Positions 36,794-46,267 are shown, numbered from the stretch's first letter. The stretch is DNA of 64,000 nt from Bacteroidales bacterium (GCA_016788045.1 JAEUTG010000002.1:1-64000), one strand, 5' to 3'. Made by a program: numbers and translations. The notes: generated by a model from the letters alone, not told the origin.

Positions 36794-38356
36794 TCAGATA
36801 ATCACTTTTCTAACGGCGTCGATCACGGTACCATCGACCCACTTGATGGCGGCGATAAATTCATCGCTGAGCACCGGCAGGGCGGGTTTGCCACAGATTT
36901 TTTCGGCTTCGTCCTTTAGTTGATGGATGGTTTTGATGGGAAGCGTTGAACCTTTCAGTTTTTCAATAAGATCGGTGCGCAGGGGGTTGATCGCAATGCC
37001 CCTTTCTGTAACAATCACATCAATAAGTTCACCGGGGCCGCAGATGGTGGTAACCTGCTCACGGATTACCGGCATCCGGTCGCGGAAGAGCGGAATGGGC
37101 AGAATCACACATTTAGAAAATAGGCAGTTCATCCAGCCGCCGATCCCATGCAGCAGGTATCCGTCGGAATGGGTTACCACATTGGCATTGAAGTTGATAT
37201 CAACTTCGGTGGCTCCCAGAATCACCACATCAACCATGGAGGCAAAATTTCCTTTGCCATGGTAATTATAGCTGGTAAACGGGCTTGTATTGAGGTGGCC
37301 AGGGTTTTCGCGCATCGAGCGAACCCCTTCCAGGTCAAAGGTCTGGCCGTCGAGGATGTAGTCCACCAGGCCTTCTTCAAGCATTTTTACGAGATACTTG
37401 TTGCTGCCGCCCCGGGCAAACCTGGCTTTCATGCCGCGCCTTCGGAGCATTTCTGCGAAATAGATGCCAATGGAGAGGGCGGTTCCGCCAGCCCCGGCCT
37501 GAAACGAGAACCCATCGCGCACGATACCGGCTTCATCACAGAACTGTGCGGTCATTTCAGCCAGCAGCAGACGGTCGGGGCTTTTGGTGATTTCGGTAGT
37601 ACCGGAAATGATCTTTTCAGGGATGCCGATTTTGTCAAGAACCACCACATAATCCACGTAATTGCCGTGGATCTGCCAGGGTACACAGGGAAAAGGTACG
37701 AGGTTGTCGGTTACAACAATCACTTTATCGGCATATTGTGAATCGGCCAGGGCAAAGCCAAGCAAACCACAGGCCGCAGGGCCGCGGTCGCCCGTTGCAT
37801 TGCCGAAAGCATCGGCTGTCGGGGCAGCAATCACAGCAATATCCACGTGAAGATCGCCATCCTGAATAGCCTGATAACGGCCTCCGTGAGAACGGAGAAC
37901 ACCCATTCCCTGCATGCCACCTTCGGAAGTGAATTTTCCGAGTGCCCCGTTCATACTGCCTTCGATGTGGTGTATGGTGCCATCTTCGAGATATTTTATC
38001 AACGGGCTGTGACATTCAAACGATGCCGAAGGAGCCCAGGTAAGGCCCTTCACACCCATGGCAGCTGCGGCATCAAAAATCTGGTTGCCTACCAGGTCGC
38101 CGTTGCGGAAATGGTGATGCGTTGAGATGGTCATCCCGTCTTTCAGACCGCAGCGTTCCAGGGCTTCGCGGATTGAACCGAGTGTTTTGTTTCCATCGGC
38201 AGGGTAATCAGCGCAGGTGCTGATGGGCAGGGCATACTTTCTCCCGGTTGGCCTGAATTTACCAACCCCCATGAATGGAACGGCCTCTTTACCGTTGATG
38301 ACCTGAGGGACTTCGCGCCCGGCAGCATTGGTGGTGATTTTATCGTATTTCGACAT
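36794..38356 (-). CDS. citF: Citrate lyase alpha subunit (citrate:acetyl-ACP transferase)
   Basis: The 520-residue protein matches CitF over its full length: an early THHHFRNGD block near residue 80, FSFQAGAGGT near 283 and GQTFDLEGVRSM near 340. CitF exchanges the acetyl group on the acyl-carrier protein for citrate, and CitE then cleaves citryl-ACP to oxaloacetate and acetyl-ACP. It lies 41 bases downstream of the citD-citE fusion gene on the same strand. The ligase and prosthetic-group genes (citC, citX, citG) are not in this window. Citrate lyase supports anaerobic citrate use or, in some autotrophs, related carbon cycles. Confidence 0.93.
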   Translation of the reverse strand: MSKYDKITTNAAGREVPQVINGKEAVPFMGVGKFRPTGRKYALPISTCADYPADGNKTLGSIREALERCGLKDGMTISTHHHFRNGDLVGNQIFDAAAAMGVKGLTWAPSASFECHSPLIKYLEDGTIHHIEGSMNGALGKFTSEGGMQGMGVLRSHGGRYQAIQDGDLHVDIAVIAAPTADAFGNATGDRGPAACGLLGFALADSQYADKVIVVTDNLVPFPCVPWQIHGNYVDYVVVLDKIGIPEKIISGTTEITKSPDRLLLAEMTAQFCDEAGIVRDGFSFQAGAGGTALSIGIYFAEMLRRRGMKARFARGGSNKYLVKMLEEGLVDYILDGQTFDLEGVRSMRENPGHLNTSPFTSYNYHGKGNFASMVDVVILGATEVDINFNANVVTHSDGYLLHGIGGWMNCLFSKCVILPIPLFRDRMPVIREQVTTICGPGELIDVIVTERGIAINPLRTDLIEKLKGSTLPIKTIHQLKDEAEKICGKPALPVLSDEFIAAIKWVDGTVIDAVRKVII

Positions 38357-38397
38357 GATTTTCAGTTTTTTTTCCGGATACCAAACTTAGCTTTTGT

Positions 38398-39615
38398 TTA
38401 AACGGCCATAAACTCGTTGCGCCAGTCAGCCTGCAGCATGCCCATGCTGATGGCCAGGTTAATGGTATGCTGGGCACGTTTCACCACCGGCGGATCAATC
38501 ATCTTCGTACCCAGTGAAACCACGCCAAGCCCCTTGTCGGTCGCTTCAATAAACGCGTTTACGATTTTCTTCGCTTTTTCAATTTCTGCGTCATCCGGGG
38601 CAAAGTTGTCGTGAATCACCCTGATCTGACGAGGATGAATGCAGCCCATACCGTCAAAACCCAGCGCTTTCGACCTGAGTACAGTCTGTTTGAGGGCCTC
38701 CATGTCAGCGATATCGGAGAACACCGAATCAATCGCCTGAATACCGGCTGCTTTGCAGGCGTTTACCACCATGCTGCGGGCAAAGAATGATTCTGTTCCT
38801 TCATTGGTGCGACGGGTTCCAAGGTCTGCTGTGTAATCTTCCAGCCCTATGGCCATGGCCACCACATTGGCTGAAGTGGCGATTTCATGGGCTTTCAGCA
38901 CGCCCAGTGCACTTTCGATAATGGGCATCAGCCAGATGTTGCCGCTGATTCCTTTTTCAGCCTTTATGGCTTCAATGCGCTGGTTTACCTGGGCAATCTG
39001 ACCGGCACTCTCACATTTGGGTACCAGAATCAGGTTAACGTTATGGGGAACAATGTAATCCAGATCCTCCAGTCCGGCAGGCACCTGGTTGATGCGTACC
39101 ATGCGCTCGGCACCGTAGAAATCGATGCTCCGGAGGGCATTTCTGACAAGAAACCTGGCTTCCTCCTTCTTGCTCACTGCCACAGCATCTTCCAGGTCGA
39201 GAATGATGCCGTTGGGTTTGTGAATCCCGGCATTGATCATCAGACTGGGGCTGTTACCAGGCAGGTAAAGCCTCGAAAAACGGTCCCGGTCCTTCTCAGT
39301 ATGGTAGCTGTTCTGTGGAAGCATTTCCGGCAAAAACTCCAGGGTACTCCCGGTCAGTTTGCGGATCGCAGCTTCAAGCCTTGCCGCAATTACCGGTTCA
39401 AGAGCACCGGTATCATCAAGTTCAAGCAGCGCATGTCCGATGTTGTAAAACCGGAACATATGGTTACACAATGTGAGGATAGATTCCCCGTACATCACCT
39501 TAACCTTGCTTGTAAGCCGGATTTCAATTCCTCCGCTTTGCCTTAATTCAAGGGTTACCTGGCAATCGGAACGGATTCCTTTGCCTTTGTTGCCTGTGGT
39601 CGCTATGGTTGCCAA
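38398..39615 (-). CDS. citE: CitD-CitE fusion: citrate lyase acyl-carrier and lyase subunits
   Basis: The 405-residue protein has an N-terminal CitD-like acyl-carrier domain (about residues 1-95). GKGIRSDCQVT holds Ser16, the likely attachment site of the phosphoribosyl-dephospho-CoA group, and GGIEIRLTSKVKVMYGESI is typical of CitD. The rest is a CitE lyase domain, with NAGIHKPNGIILDLEDAVA, MPIIESALGV and GLEDYTADLG binding Mg and citryl thioester. There is no ATG start. TTG at 39615 is chosen because GGAGG stands five bases upstream and because CitD homology begins there. A more distal TTG at 39675 is also in frame. CitD and CitE are separate proteins in Klebsiella and E. coli. Confidence 0.85.
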   Translation of the reverse strand: MATIATTGNKGKGIRSDCQVTLELRQSGGIEIRLTSKVKVMYGESILTLCNHMFRFYNIGHALLELDDTGALEPVIAARLEAAIRKLTGSTLEFLPEMLPQNSYHTEKDRDRFSRLYLPGNSPSLMINAGIHKPNGIILDLEDAVAVSKKEEARFLVRNALRSIDFYGAERMVRINQVPAGLEDLDYIVPHNVNLILVPKCESAGQIAQVNQRIEAIKAEKGISGNIWLMPIIESALGVLKAHEIATSANVVAMAIGLEDYTADLGTRRTNEGTESFFARSMVVNACKAAGIQAIDSVFSDIADMEALKQTVLRSKALGFDGMGCIHPRQIRVIHDNFAPDDAEIEKAKKIVNAFIEATDKGLGVVSLGTKMIDPPVVKRAQHTINLAISMGMLQADWRNEFMAV

Positions 39616-39801
39616 ATCAGCCTCCGCTTTTAGGTGTTTTTCATATTTCAGAAGGTGCAAAGTAACAGTGCACAAGCCGAATAAAAAAGGGATTCAGAAA
39701 AAAAATTACTGGTGCCTGTTAAAATTGTAACAGATCAACGAATGAGTTGTACCTTCGTATATGACAGGCTTGCACCTTTGCAGGGTTTACTTTTGCGAAA
39801 A

Positions 39802-39903
39802 CTGACTTTTACCAGGAGCGAAACCGGGGAAAAACCATCATCGGACCCGGTAGTTGTCAGTCCGATGGCAGAAAAAAGCCCCGGCGAATTCCTTTTTTTA
39901 AAA
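39802..39903 (+). ncRNA. Candidate structured small RNA
   Basis: Inside the 644-base gap between citDE and the lipoprotein gene, TTG (39764-39766), 21 bases, then TACTTTTG (39788-39795) forms a promoter. Downstream, CCGGGG (39824-39829) can pair with CCCCGG near 39880-39884. Nested inside is a 9-base stem, TCATCGGAC with GTCCGATGG, joined by A-rich internal loops. ACTGAC near 39801 can alternatively pair with GTCAGT in the inner loop. A run of seven T follows at 39893-39899. The product would be about 100 nucleotides. I match it to no known RNA family, and no gene starts within 350 bases, so a leader role is less likely. Confidence 0.35.
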
Positions 39904-40188
39904 AAATGTTAAGTGAAATTCAGCATTTTCTGTGGTTTCAGGCGGGCAGTTTTTTCTTAGGTGATAATCAGGTAATTGGTTCAGGATTGGTTGTTTAAAA
40001 TGCTGACAATAAGTAGAATATATATATCATTATTGTTCCGGAATCTGGCTGCAACCGATTGATTTTTGCAACATTTGCCTTGGTTAAGTGTTTAAATGGG
40101 CTGTTTTAAGGTAGATTATTCTTCAAATCAGCATGACAGCCCTTGTTTTGGAACGTCTTTTGCAGATAGAATAATGAATCATATTTTG

Positions 40189-40196
40189 TAATTTTG
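40189..40196 (+). promoter_or_regulatory. Candidate -7 element for lipoprotein gene
   Basis: TAATTTTG fits TAnnTTTG and lies 63 bases before the start codon at 40260. No well-spaced -33 TTTG is visible. Confidence 0.4.
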
Positions 40197-40259
40197 ATCC
40201 GTATTACGGTGAATTACCCGAACAATCCCAAGATATTACCAACCAAAAACTGATTTATT

Positions 40260-41144
40260 ATGAAAAAGTGGAGTTTTCTGTTTGCAGCGTTTCTGATGAG
40301 TGCTGTAGTGTTTGTTTCATCCTGTACCGATGAAGGTGAAGAAACCGATCCGGGTCCATCACTCACCCTGAAAGGGGGCACCGGTTATACCTCCGATGAT
40401 GTTACCATCGAAATCGGCAATAGCATTAAAGTTGGTGTTGTAGGCGGAAAAAGCAGTGTTTCCGGCAACAAGCTGACCAAGTTCAAATTCATTTATACGG
40501 CCAACAACATCCCTACAACATTGGTCGACAGTACCCTGAATGCCGATTCATTCAACTGGGAAACCGAACTTGAATTCACCGGTGTTGGAACAGGCAGGCT
40601 TTCTTTTGAGCTCACCGACAAGGGCGGAATGACAGTTGAAAAAGCATTCAATGTTACCGTTCAGGGTCCTGAGGTTACCAAATTCTCCAATGTTGAGCTC
40701 GGTTCATGGAATGATGCTATCGGCAGTTTCTTCGCCACTTCTGAAGGGGTAGCCTACAACGTTACCCAGACTTCAGCCGTTCCTTCAACCCAAGCGAAGA
40801 TTGATTTCCTTTTCTTCAAAGGCGTTACCAATGGAAATACCATTGCTTCTCCCGATGACGTTGATGCGAACACTATCTCTGACCTGAAACTGAACCTCTG
40901 GACCAACAAGAACCAGACCCGTTTCAATGCAACAACCATTACCGCTGCCCAGTTTGATGCCATCGGTACTACCTATGTTTTCCCGAATTTTGATCTCAAC
41001 AACCAGTCAACCAAAGCCAATGAGCTTGCCGAAGGAGATGTGATTCTTTTCAAAACCAAAGCCAACAAGCTTGGCCTGATCAAAGTGATTGACCTTTATA
41101 CAAAGGGTGATAAAATGAAGATCGATGTGATTGTTGAAAAATAA
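40260..41144 (+). CDS. Hypothetical lipoprotein (294 aa)
   Basis: A lipoprotein signal ends VSSC (Cys22), followed by an acidic spacer (TDEGEETDPGP). The remainder is predicted by eye as beta-rich. A first part (about residues 35-130) reads like an Ig-like fold, and a second (about 135-294) repeats Asn- and Thr-rich strands. No catalytic motif is recognised. It is transcribed alone, with a -7-like promoter upstream and a terminator downstream. Surface or periplasmic location is likely; the function is unknown. Confidence 0.75.
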   Translation: MKKWSFLFAAFLMSAVVFVSSCTDEGEETDPGPSLTLKGGTGYTSDDVTIEIGNSIKVGVVGGKSSVSGNKLTKFKFIYTANNIPTTLVDSTLNADSFNWETELEFTGVGTGRLSFELTDKGGMTVEKAFNVTVQGPEVTKFSNVELGSWNDAIGSFFATSEGVAYNVTQTSAVPSTQAKIDFLFFKGVTNGNTIASPDDVDANTISDLKLNLWTNKNQTRFNATTITAAQFDAIGTTYVFPNFDLNNQSTKANELAEGDVILFKTKANKLGLIKVIDLYTKGDKMKIDVIVEK

Positions 41145-41163
41145 ATCACCTGTGATCATTTAC

Positions 41164-41196
41164 CAAAAGGCTGCCGTAAGGTGGCCTTTTGTATTT
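41164..41196 (+). terminator. Intrinsic terminator after the lipoprotein gene
   Basis: CAAAAGGC (41164-41171) and GCCTTTTG (41184-41191) form an 8-base stem with a 12-base loop, followed by a T-rich stretch (TATTTT). Confidence 0.75.
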
Positions 41197-41305
41197 TCAG
41201 GCCAGGGACAACTGCCTGTTCTCAACCGATAAAACAAACCACCAAGCCTTTATTTTCGTAATTTTGCAGCTGCTTAAAGGGTCAATCTTTGCTACTTTGA
41301 TAGCT

Positions 41306-42196
41306 ATGCCAGGGGAGATAAAACGCATTTTTTTCATTGTAAATCCGGTGTCGGGGGTTAACCAGGCGCGCAAATCGATGCTGGCCGATGCAATAGCTGC
41401 TGTATTCGACCCGCAGCAGTTTGAGTGTGTCATCCGGTATTCCGAATCGGCGCAGCATGTGAAGGATCTCAGCAATGAAGCTGCCCGGGCCGGTTTTGAT
41501 GTGATCGTTGCTGTTGGTGGCGATGGTACGCTGAACCAGGTTGTTAAAGGGATGATCGGCAGTAATTCATTGCTGGCAGTGGTGCCGGCAGGGTCGGGCA
41601 ACGGACTGGCCAGGCACATGAACATTCCCATCGACATTGAGCAAAGCCTCAGGCTGATCGTGCAGGGGAAAACGCAATTCATCGACACGGTCAGCATCAA
41701 CGATGACCTTTTCGTTTCCATAGCCGGAGTGGGGTTTGATGCGCTGGTAGCCAAGCGGTTTTCACAGGTTACCCGACGCGGTTTTTTCTCCTACTTCAGG
41801 ATTGTTACCAACGAATACACCTGGTACCGTCCGCGAAAGTACCGCATGGAGATCGACGGAAAGCAGGTGGTGAGGCAGGCCTTGTTCGTGAGTTTCGCCA
41901 ATACCAATCAGTTCGGGTACAATACCATCATTTCTCCTGAGGCACGCATCGACGACGGCCTGGTAGATGTGTGTATCGTAAAAAAGGTTCCTTTGCTTTA
42001 CGCCCCGAGGGTGGTTGGGATGCTGATTACACGGCGGGTCGATTCATCGGGTTTTGTGGAGATTGTCAGAGCCCGTAAAATTAAGCTCACAAGAAACAAA
42101 AACCGGGTGGTCAACATCGACGGCGAGCCGGTCAAGCTATCGAAGGATCTTGAGATTTCGGTTAATCCGCATTCGCTCAGGATGATCGTACCATAA
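41306..42196 (+). CDS. Diacylglycerol / lipid kinase family protein (YegS/LCB5 type)
   Basis: The 296-residue protein has the DAGK catalytic core: FFIVNPVSG near residue 8 binds the nucleotide phosphates, VAVGGDGTLN near 66 is the GGDGT signature, and VVPAGSGNGLARH near 92 follows it. Members phosphorylate diacylglycerol, sphingosine-like or other lipid alcohols. The upstream frame to 41189 lacks family similarity, so the ATG at 41306 is used; a TAATTTTG -7 motif lies at 41259-41266. The SUI1 gene starts ten bases after it. The lipid substrate cannot be told from sequence. Confidence 0.88.
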   Translation: MPGEIKRIFFIVNPVSGVNQARKSMLADAIAAVFDPQQFECVIRYSESAQHVKDLSNEAARAGFDVIVAVGGDGTLNQVVKGMIGSNSLLAVVPAGSGNGLARHMNIPIDIEQSLRLIVQGKTQFIDTVSINDDLFVSIAGVGFDALVAKRFSQVTRRGFFSYFRIVTNEYTWYRPRKYRMEIDGKQVVRQALFVSFANTNQFGYNTIISPEARIDDGLVDVCIVKKVPLLYAPRVVGMLITRRVDSSGFVEIVRARKIKLTRNKNRVVNIDGEPVKLSKDLEISVNPHSLRMIVP

Positions 42197-42206
42197 CACT
42201 GAATCT

Positions 42207-42554
42207 ATGGCAGATAAAAAAAGCAACAAACCCCAGGGTGTCGTTTACTCGACCAATCCGGATTTTGCCTATAACTATGGCAATCAGGAGGAACAACCGA
42301 CGCTTCCACCCCAACAGCAGGACCTGAGGGTGATGCTTGATAAAAAAATGAAGGGTGGGAAAAAAGCCACCCTGGTTACAGGATTTGTGGGTACAGAGGA
42401 TGACCTTTCAGCCCTGGCAAAGCAGCTGAAGAACCTGTGTGCAGCCGGAGGCTCTGCCTCTGAAGGCATCATCCTGGTTCAGGGTGATTTCAGACAAAAA
42501 ATTATGGATTTTCTGGTAAAAAAAGGTTACAAGGTTAAGCTTTCGGGGGGCTGA
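42207..42554 (+). CDS. yciH: SUI1/YciH-type translation initiation factor homologue
   Basis: The 115-residue protein has a flexible N-terminus and a SUI1 domain (about residues 48-113). The domain holds KGGKKATLVTGF, the basic loop that contacts the ribosome in eIF1, and a closing LVQGDFRQKIMDFLVKKGYK. Bacterial YciH influences start-codon selection but is not essential in E. coli. It lies ten bases after the lipid kinase gene, so it is probably co-transcribed with it. Confidence 0.9.
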   Translation: MADKKSNKPQGVVYSTNPDFAYNYGNQEEQPTLPPQQQDLRVMLDKKMKGGKKATLVTGFVGTEDDLSALAKQLKNLCAAGGSASEGIILVQGDFRQKIMDFLVKKGYKVKLSGG

Positions 42555-42656
42555 TGCGCCCGGAAGGCATAACTTTAAAGGCTGGTTTCAGGCCATCTGC
42601 AACTGTTTTACCCTTCTGGCCAAGGCCGGAATACACTTAACCTCAGGCTCTCACCA

Positions 42657-44306
42657 ATGCAAAATATAACTTCAGGAATACTTGCGTTTCTTCAACGGAA
42701 TCCCTGGTTTTTCTATGCCTTTGCCATTTTTATGCTGTTTCCTGCATTGTTCTGGCACCTGGGATTTCTGGCCATCAACTTCCCGACCGACGAACCCACC
42801 CGCGCCCTCGTTGCCATGGAAATGATTGTCAGCGACAACTACATTACCCCGACCATCAACGGTGAATTTTACTACAACAAACCGCCCCTTTACAACTGGA
42901 TCATTATCGCTTTTTACAAAATGGCGGGTAACTATTCTGAATTCACCCTTCGCCTGCCGATGATCATTTCTTTGCTTCTTTTCGGTATCTCCATTTTTTA
43001 TTTCGTCAGAAAGCACCTCGGAAACAAGCAGGCCTTCATCACTGCCATTCTGTTCATTACATCGGGCCGCATCCTTTTCTGGGATTCATTTCTCGGTCTC
43101 ATCGACATCACCTTCTCGTGGCTGGTTTACAGTTCATTCATGCTGATTTACCATTTTCATGAAAAGAAAAAATATCTGGCTCTTTTCCTGGTTTCTTACC
43201 TGCTGACTGCAGTTACCTTCATGATGAAAGGCCTGCCATCGCTGGTGTTTCAGGGAATTACCCTGTTGGTGTTCTTCAGTTACAACCGGGAATTTAAAAA
43301 GCTGTTCAACTGGAGGCATTTTGCCGGAATCGGGTTGTTTCTCGCGATTGTCGGCAGTTATTACCTGATTTATTTCAGGTACAACTCGCTCGACAATGTT
43401 TTTACCACCCTTTTCAGCGAAAGCGAAAAGCGCACCATCATCAACTATGGCTGGGTGAGGTTTGTTACCCACCTGTTTACGTTTCCGTTTGAAATGTTTT
43501 ATCATTTCTTTCCCTGGTCGGTGCTGTGGATTTTCTTTTTCAGGAGGGACTTCCGTAAGACATTGAAAGATCATCCCTTCCTCCGGTTCAATTTTCTGGT
43601 ATTTATTTTCAACATCATCATTTACTGGACATCCCCCGAATCCTACCCGCGTTACATCTTCATGCTTTTTCCACCACTTTTCACCATACTGGTTTATATG
43701 TTCTTCGAAGATCTGAAGGTGAACGGACTACGCAGCCGGATTGTGGAATATTTTCTGCTGGGCGTGATGATTCTCGGCATTGCCTTTGCCATACCCATGC
43801 CCCTGCTCAAACAGACCGGTTTCGTAGATCAGGCCTGGCTGAAGGCGGGTGTGATTTTTCTTACCATGATTGTCCTTACCTTTTTCTACTACAGGCTGAA
43901 GGAGCAGCGGATGATCATCTTCGCTGCCGCGATGCTGGTGCTGAGGGTCGGGTTCGACTGGTTTATCGTACCCCCGCGCTACGACGATTTTCAGGTACAC
44001 AAGGAAATGTCACTCAAGGCAGCTGAACTTACCAGGGAGGGTAAATTACACATTTACAGGCATTCAGAAACTGAACATGCAACAACCTTCTACATCACCA
44101 TGGGCAGGCAGCAGTTGCTCAAACGCCAGGATTCGGATTTTAATACCCGCGATTTTTATTATCTTGATCCGCGGCTGATGCCGGAAGACTACTATGAAAC
44201 CCTCTATGAGTTTCAGCTTTACCGGCACGACCGTCCGATACGCATAGTGAGGCTCAACGAAAAAGGGGTGGCACACAACGGACCGTTTATCGAAATCAAT
44301 CCATAA
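42657..44306 (+). CDS. ArnT/PMT-like membrane glycosyltransferase (GT39/GT83)
   Basis: The 549-residue protein has about eleven hydrophobic segments. The first loop reads NFPTDEPTRALVAMEM near residues 40-55, the Asp-Glu of the catalytic loop in GT-C enzymes such as ArnT and PMT. YYNKPPLYNWI near 80 is the typical second signature. The soluble C-terminal part (about residues 450-549) faces the periplasm. It transfers a lipid-linked sugar to lipid A or another acceptor. The MscS gene follows after a single base between stop and start, so the two are co-transcribed. The acceptor is unknown. Confidence 0.85.
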   Translation: MQNITSGILAFLQRNPWFFYAFAIFMLFPALFWHLGFLAINFPTDEPTRALVAMEMIVSDNYITPTINGEFYYNKPPLYNWIIIAFYKMAGNYSEFTLRLPMIISLLLFGISIFYFVRKHLGNKQAFITAILFITSGRILFWDSFLGLIDITFSWLVYSSFMLIYHFHEKKKYLALFLVSYLLTAVTFMMKGLPSLVFQGITLLVFFSYNREFKKLFNWRHFAGIGLFLAIVGSYYLIYFRYNSLDNVFTTLFSESEKRTIINYGWVRFVTHLFTFPFEMFYHFFPWSVLWIFFFRRDFRKTLKDHPFLRFNFLVFIFNIIIYWTSPESYPRYIFMLFPPLFTILVYMFFEDLKVNGLRSRIVEYFLLGVMILGIAFAIPMPLLKQTGFVDQAWLKAGVIFLTMIVLTFFYYRLKEQRMIIFAAAMLVLRVGFDWFIVPPRYDDFQVHKEMSLKAAELTREGKLHIYRHSETEHATTFYITMGRQQLLKRQDSDFNTRDFYYLDPRLMPEDYYETLYEFQLYRHDRPIRIVRLNEKGVAHNGPFIEINP

Positions 44307-44307
44307 G

Positions 44308-45579
44308 ATGATCTTGTTACAGTTAGGCACGTGGGTAAAGGATTTGCTTACCCGCTGGGGTTTCTCCGAAGATTTTTCTGCCGGTATGCGCGACATCACC
44401 GATTTTGTGCTTGCCCTGGCAGTGATAGTGCTGGCATACTATGCCATCAGGTATGTTATTCTGGGAGTGGCCCGCAGAATATCGCGCCGCTCCTCAACCA
44501 CCTGGGATGATGCCCTGTATCAGAACAAGGTATTCCATAAAGCCCTGTTGCTGGTGCCGGGTCTGATGATCAGCTCAATGATCCCCTACACCCTCGATGA
44601 ATTCCCGTCGGCGATCGTCTGGACCCAGCGTATTGTGCAGATTTACCTGGTTTTTGTCACCCTGTCGGTGATCAACGCCTTCCTCAATGCGCTTTATGAA
44701 ATCTACCAGGGGTATGAAGTGTCGAAAGCCAAGCCCATCAAAGGGTACCTGCAGGTGGTGAAGATAGTGTTTGTGATTATTGGCATCATCATCGTAATAT
44801 CGATGTTGCTGGATAAATCACCCGTTTACCTGCTTGGCGGATTGGGCGCTTTTTCGGCAGTACTGATGCTGGTTTTCCGTGATCCTATTCTGGGTCTGGC
44901 AGCCGGAATTCAGATTTCGGCCAACGACATGGCCCGGCCCGGCGACTGGATTGTGATGGGGAAATCCGGCGCTGATGGCGTGGTTACCGATATTTCGCTT
45001 ACCACTGTAAAGGTTCAGAACTGGGACAAAACCATCACCACCATCCCAACATACGCGCTTGTTTCGGAGAGTTTTACCAACTGGCGGGGGATGGAAGAGT
45101 CGGGCGGCCGGCGGATCAAACGTTCCATCAACCTCGACATGAACAGTGTTAAATTCTGCACTGCTGAGATGATTGACCGCTTTTCAAACATCAGCCTAAT
45201 CAGGGATTATGTTACCGGGAAGCAGGAAGAACTTTCTGCGTACAACCGTGCGCAGGAAATCGATAACACAGTGCTGGTCAACGGTCGCCGGCAAACCAAT
45301 CTGGGTATTTTCAGGGCTTATCTGGTTGCCTACCTCAAAAACAATCCGAACATCCGCACCGATATGGCCTTCCTGGTAAGGCAACTGCAACCCGGCGAAA
45401 GCGGCATACCTATCGAAATCTATGTCTTCAGTAAAGAACAGGAGTGGTCGAAATACGAAGACATTCAGTCAGATATCTTTGACCATATCCTTGCTGCAGT
45501 TCCTGAATTTGAGCTTCAGGTATTCCAGAATCCGTCGGGTGCTGACTTCCGCAATCTCAGGATCCCGTCTCAGGCCTGA
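44308..45579 (+). CDS. MscS-family mechanosensitive channel (YbdG-like)
   Basis: The 423-residue protein has five hydrophobic segments in its first 190 residues. The pore helix and the following beta domain match MscS: GGLGAFSAVLMLVFRDPILGLAAG is the TM3-like pore lining near residues 175-200, and GDWIVMGKSGADGVVTDI starts the beta domain. The length and the long C-terminal domain fit YbdG/YnaI relatives. It probably relieves turgor after osmotic downshift. Its 3' end overlaps the convergent lycopene cyclase gene by 23 bases, and no terminator fits between the two. Confidence 0.88.
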   Translation: MILLQLGTWVKDLLTRWGFSEDFSAGMRDITDFVLALAVIVLAYYAIRYVILGVARRISRRSSTTWDDALYQNKVFHKALLLVPGLMISSMIPYTLDEFPSAIVWTQRIVQIYLVFVTLSVINAFLNALYEIYQGYEVSKAKPIKGYLQVVKIVFVIIGIIIVISMLLDKSPVYLLGGLGAFSAVLMLVFRDPILGLAAGIQISANDMARPGDWIVMGKSGADGVVTDISLTTVKVQNWDKTITTIPTYALVSESFTNWRGMEESGGRRIKRSINLDMNSVKFCTAEMIDRFSNISLIRDYVTGKQEELSAYNRAQEIDNTVLVNGRRQTNLGIFRAYLVAYLKNNPNIRTDMAFLVRQLQPGESGIPIEIYVFSKEQEWSKYEDIQSDIFDHILAAVPEFELQVFQNPSGADFRNLRIPSQA

Positions 45580-46267
45580 TTTCAGCCTTTCCCCGCGAAC
45601 GTAGCCATTCGTAGATGGTTGTGTTCATCAGCAACATCAGCATTCCGTAGATGGTATCTTCTACCGGGATGGTTCCCAGGCGTATCCCCAGATTGCGGCT
45701 GTCGTCGTACCACACCACCGGTTCGGGTGTGAACATTCCTGTTAAAGCGCCATTGACAATAAAGAACGGAATCAGCGTAACAAAATACATCACATAGAAG
45801 CGACCGAGGTAGGGAGCTTTGATGACGAAGTAATGAAGCAGCAGGAAAACTGCAGCGGCCAGAAATGTTACAAAAGTATAGGTCTTTTCAGGGACAGAAA
45901 CTGCAATGCCAATCAGCACTATGGCGAGTGACAATGTCAGGTTGCGGGCGACCGGGCCCAGGAAATCTTTTCTGATCAGGTATTCAAAGGCGTGGTAAGT
46001 GAACACGCAGGCGTAGGGTATGGCGATGAAGAACAGCCATTCTTCTAACGGAAGGTTGATGATGTTGATGCCCAGCAGATACTTCGGGTTGAATCCCCAG
46101 ACACCGGCAGCCGTTTTATAAACATCCCAGGGTATGAAAACTGCCATGGTTCCCAGCATGGCCGGAAAAAGATATTTCCAGTTGCGGTAAAACTTCAGGC
46201 GTTTGTCGAAGCCGGCCAGCAACGGAATTGAAATTGACAGGAGGTTGATCCAGAGGTAATAAGACAT
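45557..46267 (-). CDS. Membrane lycopene cyclase (CrtYc-CrtYd type)
   Basis: The 236-residue integral membrane protein has about seven hydrophobic segments and two similar halves. The first holds NLPLEEWLFF near residue 76 and the second IPVEDTIYG near 200, the paired acidic motifs of heterodimeric lycopene cyclases, here fused in one chain. It should turn lycopene into beta-carotene. The ATG at 46267 is the start, because sequence upstream is repeat DNA even though the frame stays open. It is the last gene of the carotenoid operon, separated from crtZ by repeats. Confidence 0.88.
   Translation of the reverse strand: MSYYLWINLLSISIPLLAGFDKRLKFYRNWKYLFPAMLGTMAVFIPWDVYKTAAGVWGFNPKYLLGINIINLPLEEWLFFIAIPYACVFTYHAFEYLIRKDFLGPVARNLTLSLAIVLIGIAVSVPEKTYTFVTFLAAAVFLLLHYFVIKAPYLGRFYVMYFVTLIPFFIVNGALTGMFTPEPVVWYDDSRNLGIRLGTIPVEDTIYGMLMLLMNTTIYEWLRSRGKAEIRPETGS

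Noticed and set aside
39712..39912. A 66-residue plus-strand frame in the citDE-lipoprotein gap
   Set aside because: It overlaps the promoter and stems of the candidate RNA and has no recognisable protein features.
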